From positions 434,001 to 498,000 of the forward strand of contig JBFWVR010000001.1 in the NCBI GenBank assembly GCA_050246635.1: 64,000 nt of DNA, written 5' to 3'. This stretch comes from JBFWVR01 sp050246635. GTDB lineage: Bacteria > Acidobacteriota > Vicinamibacteria > Vicinamibacterales > UBA2999. This document shows, piece by piece, positions 58,394-64,000 of the stretch; the first letter of the stretch is position 1, and each line of letters starts with the position of its first letter. The translations under genes were made by a program, and so were the position numbers. The notes beneath the pieces were generated by a model, which was not told the DNA's origin, ran no database searches, and was given only the letters and a program-made list of their open reading frames with translations.

Positions 58394-58686
58394 GGAACGG
58401 CACCTGCCTTGTCAGGAATTGGGGTCGGGAATGTCGCCCGCATGTTACCAGCTTTGTGGCGATTTGCCGGGGTGGTCCTGTCTGCGTTTGTAACGCTGCG
58501 GCTGAGGTGGTGGTGCGCGCGGGCGGGCCGGCACACGTGGAGCGTTGGCCGACCCTCCGCGAACCGCACGACGTCACCCCGGGGGTGCTGCGGAGTCACG
58601 CGCGCGGGTCACGCCTGATGCATGGTCCCACCGTGTTCGCGTAGAGTGAACGGACGAGGTTCGCGCCGGCACGCCGGCGACCGCCC

Positions 58687-59811
58687 ATGGACGGACAGGA
58701 CAACCCGAACGCCTTCAAGCACCAGGTCGGCCCGGCCCTGCTCGCGCGGCTCGGGACGGCCATCCACGCGGTGCACCCCGCCTTCCGCGCTCGCGACCTC
58801 GAACATGTCGCGCCGGCGCTCGCGTCGCTCGAGCTCAAGGATCGGGTGCGCCTGGTCCGCGCCACGCTCCGGGACCTGCTCCCGGCGCCGTATTCGCAGG
58901 CCGTGGCCATCCTCGTCGCGGCGTCGCACGCGGAGGACCTCCGCAGCTTCGACTTCTGGCCGCTCACCGACTTCGTCGAGGCCTACGGGCTCGAGGACTT
59001 CGAGGCCTCGATGGACGCGCTGCACTGGCTCACCCAGCGGTTCACGGGTGAGTTCGCCATCCGGCCGTTCCTGCGGGAGGAGTCCGAGCGCACCTTCAGC
59101 CGGTTGCGGCGATGGACGCGTGACCCGAACGCTCATGTCCGCCGGCTGGTCTCGGAGGGCACACGGCCGCGCCTGCCGTGGGGCCTGCGGGTGCCGGCGC
59201 TCATCGCCGATCCCGAAGCCGGCCTCGCGCTCCTGGAACGGCTCAAGCACGATCCAGAGGAATATGTCCGCAAGAGCGTGGCCAACCACCTGAACGACAT
59301 CTCCAAGGACCACCCGGCGCGCGTCATCGAGGTCCTCACGGCGTGGCGCGCCGCCGCTCAGGGAGAGGACTCGGGACGGGTGGAGTGGATCACCCGGCAT
59401 GCCTTGCGCACGCTCATCAAGAAGGGCGATCCGCGGGCGCTCGCGGTCATCGGCGCGCAAGGGAAGGCGAGAGTGCGTGCGACGGCCCTGACGCTGGCGA
59501 GGCGGCGGCTGGCCGTCGGCGACACGCTGGAGTTCTCGGTGGCGCTCGCGTCCACCGCGCGTGAACCCCAGAAGGTGGTTGTCGACTATCGCATCGGCTT
59601 CCGCAACGCCCGCGGTGGCACGAGCACCAGGGTGTTCAAGCTGAAGACGTTCACCCTGCCCGCGCGAGGCACCGTGACGCTGACGAAACGGCACAGCCTG
59701 AAGCCGATCACGACGCGCGTCTACTACGCGGGCGCCCACCGCCTCGACGTGCAGGTGAACGGCCGGGTGATTGCGGGTGAGGACTGGACCTTGCGCACGC
59801 AGGGACGGTGA
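58687..59811 (+). CDS. AlkC-type DNA alkylation repair protein
   Basis: The 374-residue protein consists of ALK/HEAT-like helices for about 260 residues (RRWTRDPNAHVRRLVSEGTRPRLPWG, DPEEYVRKSVANHLNDISKDHP) followed by about 100 residues of beta-sandwich (VDYRIGFRNARGGTSTRVFKLK). This is the AlkC arrangement with a C-terminal Ig-like domain; AlkD lacks it. AlkC/AlkD glycosylases remove N3- and N7-alkylated purines. VEWITRHALRTLIKKGDPRAL is a family segment. It stands alone. Confidence 0.85.
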   Translation: MDGQDNPNAFKHQVGPALLARLGTAIHAVHPAFRARDLEHVAPALASLELKDRVRLVRATLRDLLPAPYSQAVAILVAASHAEDLRSFDFWPLTDFVEAYGLEDFEASMDALHWLTQRFTGEFAIRPFLREESERTFSRLRRWTRDPNAHVRRLVSEGTRPRLPWGLRVPALIADPEAGLALLERLKHDPEEYVRKSVANHLNDISKDHPARVIEVLTAWRAAAQGEDSGRVEWITRHALRTLIKKGDPRALAVIGAQGKARVRATALTLARRRLAVGDTLEFSVALASTAREPQKVVVDYRIGFRNARGGTSTRVFKLKTFTLPARGTVTLTKRHSLKPITTRVYYAGAHRLDVQVNGRVIAGEDWTLRTQGR

Positions 59812-59815
59812 CGGC

Positions 59816-60232
59816 ATGCGACGCCTCGCGCTCGTCCTGCTGACGATGGTGGTGGTGCGGTGCGGCCCTGGCCCCGGGCCCGGCCAGCCACCGCCCGGTG
59901 GATCCGCTGATGTCCCGCTGGAGTACCTGCTCACCTCGGCTGCCGCCGACTTCCACCGGAACCGGCAGCCGTATCCCGCGGCATTTCGCGACGTCTCCGT
60001 GCGAGTGATTGCGGCGCCCGACGGTTCTCCTCAGCACATGCTTTGCGGCAGGCTCCTCCCGGCTGGGGACGAAGTCGGTGACGAATGGGTGCCCTTCGTC
60101 ACCATCAAGACGTCCGGCTACGAGCAGATGCTCGGTGCGCAGGCGACGGCGCTCTGCGACAAGGCGAGGGCCGTGCCCCCCGAAGCGGACCTCTCGGCCG
60201 ATCTGGCGCGGCGCCTTCACGCGCTCGAATAG
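59816..60232 (+). CDS. Small secreted lipoprotein-like protein
   Basis: The 138-residue protein starts at ATG 59816, 4 nt after the AlkC gene. LALVLLTMVVVRCGPG is a lipoprotein-type signal with an unusual VVRC lipobox. A Pro/Gly linker and a compact domain with FVTIKTSGYEQMLGAQATALC follow, with two Cys that may pair. No family is recognised. Close spacing suggests co-transcription with the AlkC gene, which may be coincidental. Confidence 0.65.
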   Translation: MRRLALVLLTMVVVRCGPGPGPGQPPPGGSADVPLEYLLTSAAADFHRNRQPYPAAFRDVSVRVIAAPDGSPQHMLCGRLLPAGDEVGDEWVPFVTIKTSGYEQMLGAQATALCDKARAVPPEADLSADLARRLHALE

Positions 60233-60282
60233 GCCGCAATGGCCCGGTCGCGCCGGGCCGCGGCCGGGGTAGGATGGGCGCC

Positions 60283-62133
60283 ATGCCCTTCCCCATGATG
60301 AACCGTCGCGAGGCCCTGGCGGCCCTGGCGTCCGCCGCGGCCCTGCCGTTGCTGCCCGGGTGTGGGGGTGACTCCGCGCCTGCCGCGCCGCCCGCCACCA
60401 CCGAGGCTGATGCCATGGCCCTGCTCGACGCCAGCGGCGAGCACCTGCTCACGCTGTTCCCGGAAACGGCGACGTCGCTCGGGCTCGACACCGGCGACCG
60501 TGCGGCGCTGCGCTCGCAGCTCGCCGATCGATCCGCGGAGGGGCAGCAGCGTGTCGCCAGGCGGATCCGCGAGGACCTCGAGCGCCTGAACGCCCTCGAG
60601 GCCTCGGGGTTGCCACACGCGACGCGCACCAGTGTCGAGGTCGTGCGCAGCGCCTACCAGCTCGCGCTCGACGGCTTCGCCCTCCCGTACGGCGACATCA
60701 CCGTTGGCGGCTGGCGCAACACGCCGTACGTGGTGATCCAGAACGTGGGCGCGTACCTCGACGTCCCGCGGTTCCTCGACAGCGACCACCGCATCGAGAC
60801 CGCCGCCGACGCCGAGGCGTACCTCGAGCGGATGCGGTCGTACGCGAAGCAGCTCGAGGGGGAACGGGGACGGATCGAGGCCGCGCGCGGGCGCGGGCTG
60901 GTGCCACCGGCCTTCCTGCTCGACAAGGCGCTGGCGCAGATGCGGATGTCGGCCGCGAATGCGCGCGAGGGCGGCTCGCTCGTCGAGTCCATCGAGCGTC
61001 GGACCCGCGAGAAGCAGATCCCGGGGGACTGGGCGGCGCAGGCGCGCACCATCGCCGTCCAGGAGGTGGCCCCCGCGCTCGACCGGCAGATCGCCGAGCT
61101 CGAGGCCGAACGCCAGGTGGCCACGGACGAGGCCGGCATGTGGGCGCGTCCGGACGGCGACGCCTTCTACCGGTGGGCGCTTCGCGCCTCCACGACCACG
61201 ACGATGACGCCGGACGAGGTGCACGAGATGGGCCGCCGGGAGCTCGAGGAGCTCCACGCGCAGATGGACACCATCCTCAAGAGCGTCGGCTATACGACCG
61301 GCACCGTCGGCGAGCGCATGAAGGCCGTGGCGAAGGATCCGAAGTACCAGTTCGCCGAGGGGGACGCGGGTCGCCAGGAGATCATGGACTTCATCCAGGA
61401 GCGCCTCACCTGGGTGCGCGGCCAGCTGCCACGGGCGTTCAACACGCTCGTCAACCCGAACATGGAAGTGAAGCGGCTGCCGCCGGAGGAGGAACCCGGC
61501 GCGCCCACGGCCTATGGCGGCGCGGGATCCATCGACGGGAAGATCCCCGGACGTTTCTGGATCAACCTGAAGTCGACCTCGCTCCACAGCAAGTTCGCGC
61601 TGGCCGACCTCGCGTACCACGAAGCCATCCCGGGCCACATCTGGCAAGGCGAGTACACCCACCAGATGCCGCTCGTCCGGCAGATCCTCGCCTTCAACGC
61701 GTACTCGGAGGGCTGGGCGCTCTACGCGCAGCAGCTTGCCGACGAGCTCGGCGCGTACGACGACTTCCCGGTCGGCCGCCTCGGGTACCTGCAGGCCATC
61801 GCCTTCCGCGCCTGCCGGCTCGTCGTCGACACCGGCATCCACGCGAAGCGGTGGACGCGTGAGCAGGGCGTGCGCTTCTTCGTGGACGTCAACGGGTCGG
61901 GCGAGGAGGAAGTGGCCAGCGAGGTCGATCGGTACTGTTCCTGGCCGGGGCAGGCGTGCGGCTACAAGGTCGGCCACAGCGAGATCAACCGCCAGCGCGC
62001 CCGCGCGAAGGCGGCGCTCGGCGACCGGTTCGACCTGAAGGCCTTCGACGACACCGTCGTGCTCGGTGGCAACGTCCCGCTCGACGTGCTGGCGAAGAAC
62101 GTGGACGAGTACATCCGCGAGGCGAAGGGCTGA
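60283..62133 (+). CDS. DUF885 family metalloprotein (peptidase-like)
   Basis: The 616-residue protein starts at ATG 60283. NRREALAALASAAALPLLPGC is a twin-arginine lipoprotein signal. The family core shows YHEAIPGHIWQ (metal-binding HExxxGH type) at about 447-457, AYSEGWALYAQQLADELG and GYLQAIAFRACRLVVDTGIH. These DUF885 motifs belong to carboxypeptidase-like enzymes. The start could also be ATG 60274. Substrates are unknown. Confidence 0.88.
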   Translation: MPFPMMNRREALAALASAAALPLLPGCGGDSAPAAPPATTEADAMALLDASGEHLLTLFPETATSLGLDTGDRAALRSQLADRSAEGQQRVARRIREDLERLNALEASGLPHATRTSVEVVRSAYQLALDGFALPYGDITVGGWRNTPYVVIQNVGAYLDVPRFLDSDHRIETAADAEAYLERMRSYAKQLEGERGRIEAARGRGLVPPAFLLDKALAQMRMSAANAREGGSLVESIERRTREKQIPGDWAAQARTIAVQEVAPALDRQIAELEAERQVATDEAGMWARPDGDAFYRWALRASTTTTMTPDEVHEMGRRELEELHAQMDTILKSVGYTTGTVGERMKAVAKDPKYQFAEGDAGRQEIMDFIQERLTWVRGQLPRAFNTLVNPNMEVKRLPPEEEPGAPTAYGGAGSIDGKIPGRFWINLKSTSLHSKFALADLAYHEAIPGHIWQGEYTHQMPLVRQILAFNAYSEGWALYAQQLADELGAYDDFPVGRLGYLQAIAFRACRLVVDTGIHAKRWTREQGVRFFVDVNGSGEEEVASEVDRYCSWPGQACGYKVGHSEINRQRARAKAALGDRFDLKAFDDTVVLGGNVPLDVLAKNVDEYIREAKG

Positions 62134-62145
62134 GCGCGGCGGGCC

Positions 62146-63111
62146 TCAGCGGGGCCGTTGACGCCATGCCGCTGGCGGCACGCCCATCAGCTTCTTGAAC
62201 GCGCGGCTGAACGCCGCCTCCGACTCGTAGCCGACCGCCGGCGCCACGTCCACCACGCGCTGCCCCTCGTGGAGCAGGCGCGACGCCAGCTGCATCCGCC
62301 AGAGCGTCAGGTACTCGATGGGCGGGTGCCCGACCATGCTGGTGAACCGCGCCGCCAGCACCGAGCGCGACACGCCGATCGCGCGGCCGAGGCTCTCGAT
62401 CGTCCACGCCGCCTGCGGGGAGGCATGCAGCGCCTCCAGGGCGCGGCTCACCACCGGGTCGCGCAGGCCCGCGAGCCAGCTCCGCTGGCTGTCCGGCAGG
62501 GACACGAGGTATCGCCGGATCGCCTCGACGAGCATCAACTCCGACAACCTCGCGAGCACGTTCTCCGACCCCGGCTGTCCCAGGTGTTCCTCCCGGATCG
62601 TCGCCTCGAGCAGGGCCGCCATCGAGCGCCCCCCGCCGTCCTGTCCGGCGGCCGGCAGGTGAATCGTGCGCGGGAGGGCCGTGAGCAGCGGGTTGTAGGG
62701 CCGCTCGTCGCAGCCCAGAAAGCCGCAGATGATGCGGGTGCGGCCGTCGCCGGCGCCGCCCAGCTCATAGACGAGCGGGAGCGGCGTCGCCGTCCGCGTG
62801 TACATCGGCAGGTCGGGTGCGGAGCGCATGCCCGGTGCGCTCGAGAGCACGTGGGCATCGCCCTGCGGGAAGAGCAGCAGGTCCCCCGCCCGGAGCGGGA
62901 GGGGCGGCTCGCCGACCACGTGGCCCCACGCCGTGCCCTCCAGGATCAGGTGGTACTCGAACACCCGCTCGGACCCCGGCAGCACCGTCGCGGCGATGTC
63001 GCGGGAGGGCGGCGCCTCGGCCACCCACGGCGGCGTGAGGTGGAAGTCGAAGTACACCGCCCCGGTCAACCGGACGGCCCGCAGCACGTCGGACAGGATG
63101 TCGAGCGCCAT
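62146..63111 (-). CDS. AraC-family regulator with cupin sensor
   Basis: The 321-residue protein has an N-terminal cupin (YHLILEGTAWGHVVGE, LRAGDLLLFPQGDAHVLS) and a C-terminal AraC HTH pair (WTIESLGRAIGVSRSVLAARFTSMVG, VDVAPAVGYESEAAFSRAFKKLMG). It resembles regulators of oxidoreductase and stress genes. It is divergent from a DinB gene 186 nt away, a possible target. Confidence 0.92.
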   Translation of the reverse strand: MALDILSDVLRAVRLTGAVYFDFHLTPPWVAEAPPSRDIAATVLPGSERVFEYHLILEGTAWGHVVGEPPLPLRAGDLLLFPQGDAHVLSSAPGMRSAPDLPMYTRTATPLPLVYELGGAGDGRTRIICGFLGCDERPYNPLLTALPRTIHLPAAGQDGGGRSMAALLEATIREEHLGQPGSENVLARLSELMLVEAIRRYLVSLPDSQRSWLAGLRDPVVSRALEALHASPQAAWTIESLGRAIGVSRSVLAARFTSMVGHPPIEYLTLWRMQLASRLLHEGQRVVDVAPAVGYESEAAFSRAFKKLMGVPPAAWRQRPR

Positions 63112-63297
63112 CGCCGGCTGATTCTTGCCGGACGATCGGGCATGCCGTCAAGACGGATGCGCGTGGTGCGCGGGAATCGGGACGGGCGGCCATGTCGCAT
63201 GGACGCTCGCGCATGGCGTGTCGTGCCGCCGCCCCCTACGCTGCGAGGGTGCCGTGCATGGGGCGCGGCCGCACCACACCCAGCCAGAGGAGTTCCG

Positions 63298-63834
63298 ATG
63301 TCCGTATCCACCTGTGTGCCTGTCGCCGATCCCACCGTGCGCGTGCGCGCCGCCGGCCTCGCCGACCGGCTCGAACGCGGCGCGAAGGCGCTGGCGACGT
63401 TTGCCGGGTCGCTGTCCGACGCCGAGTGGCGGATGCCCATGCCGGGCGATGGCCGTCCGGTCGGCGTCATCGTCCACCATGTGGCTACCGTGTACCCGCT
63501 CGAAGTGCAGCTGGCGCAGATGATGGCCCGCGGCACGCCGATCGTCGGCGTCACGTGGGCCACCATTGCCGAGATGAACGCCGGGCACGCTGCGGACCAC
63601 CGCGAGACCCCGCGGGACGCGACGCTGGCGCTGCTGAACGAGAACAGCGCCGCGGCAGCCGGGGTGATCCGGGCCTTCCGCGACGACGAGCTCGATGTCG
63701 CGGTGACGGTGTCGCTCTACGGCGACGCCGAGCTGACCGCGCAGTTCATGCTCGAGGACCATGCGGTGCGCCACAGCTGGCATCACCTGTCACGCCTCCA
63801 GGCGGCCGTGGAGGCGAGCCGGTCGGCGGGGTGA
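63298..63834 (+). CDS. DinB-family protein
   Basis: The 178-residue protein starts at ATG 63298 with AGAGGAG 5 nt upstream. A four-helix DinB bundle is predicted, with GVIVHHVATVYPLEVQLAQMM (first His), a second metal position near DHRETPRD, and AVRHSWHHLSRLQAA at the end. Such proteins are thiol- or metal-dependent transferases or of unknown stress roles. The AraC gene is divergent from it. Confidence 0.85.
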   Translation: MSVSTCVPVADPTVRVRAAGLADRLERGAKALATFAGSLSDAEWRMPMPGDGRPVGVIVHHVATVYPLEVQLAQMMARGTPIVGVTWATIAEMNAGHAADHRETPRDATLALLNENSAAAAGVIRAFRDDELDVAVTVSLYGDAELTAQFMLEDHAVRHSWHHLSRLQAAVEASRSAG

Positions 63835-64000
63835 TGCGCGGACGGCGCGTCCCGCCGTGTTGGATTCGTGCGCGTGGCCGTCGCGGGGACCCCGCGCGGC
63901 CGCGCACGAACGGTCTGCGTGGGCCTCGCGTGCCGCCACTCGGATACGATGGCGATGGACCGTGCGCGGTCGTCGACCATCTGCGCACCACGCAGGGAGA

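Noticed and set aside
56453..58618. Long rightward open frame of 721 codons over cstA
   Set aside because: It is antisense to clear CstA coding, rich in Arg/His/Asp/Gly as shadow frames of GC-rich genes are, with no family motifs.
63835..64000. Gene at the right edge
   Set aside because: Short open frames on both strands show no motif or ribosome site; nothing can be supported in the last 166 nt.

Overview
The window is high-GC bacterial DNA. The gene content fits an Acidobacteriota chromosome, probably Vicinamibacteria-like: an Oar/carboxypeptidase-regulatory TonB receptor remnant, a sortilin-like beta-propeller protein, a winged-helix/TPR regulator, secreted DUF885 and DinB proteins, and 'text-like' dispersed intergenic repeats. 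This placement is inference, since no rRNA or marker gene is present.

Layout. Positions 1-12488 hold the right part of a prophage or phage-like element. A compact leftward block (9701 to 1) encodes an excisionase-type HTH protein, a DnaB-N/RepA-type helicase, small zinc-ribbon and docking-like proteins, two adjacent prohead-type proteases and a long tail protein that runs off the left edge. Most junctions in this block overlap by 4 or 8 nt. A rightward pair (hypothetical protein and tyrosine integrase) and one extra 'moron' gene close the right end. Positions 12693-16676 carry a polyphosphate/signalling group (Ppx, CHAD, SixA, diacylglycerol-kinase-like). Positions 17171-24677 hold an orphan response regulator, glgC and a glycosyltransferase/PHP cluster. 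A DASS transporter follows, then a complete arsenic island (26464-30523: arsC, arsR, divergent arsM, acr3, arsP, small thioredoxin) with a near-consensus promoter.

Positions 31565-37921 look like a phosphate-acquisition region: TonB receptor, beta-helix protein, lipoprotein, DUF47 and Pit. Next to it is a leftward operon (43137 to 38195) of an Omp85-like barrel, a secreted protein with kinase-like motifs, PhoB and PhoR. Several upstream regions carry TTAAC/GTAAC-type direct repeats with about 11-bp spacing that resemble Pho boxes.

The most notable item is at 43219-44289. A secreted AhpC/TSA-type redoxin fused to a DsbD-alpha-like domain has an in-frame TGA exactly where the first Cys of a W-C-P-Y-C motif belongs. 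A GGU-looped hairpin starts just after the TGA, so I read this as a selenoprotein with Sec81 and a bacterial SECIS element. It is followed by a Tat-exported zinc-ribbon protein and a MerA-like flavoprotein.

The rest (46442-63834) holds prfC, an S1-domain protein, an M23-like lipoprotein, a winged-helix/TPR regulator, a disrupted beta-propeller gene, a cstA/CC-tail/ArsA-like ATPase operon, an AlkC-type repair protein, a DUF885 peptidase-like protein, an AraC regulator and a DinB protein. I found no rRNA, tRNA or CRISPR array.
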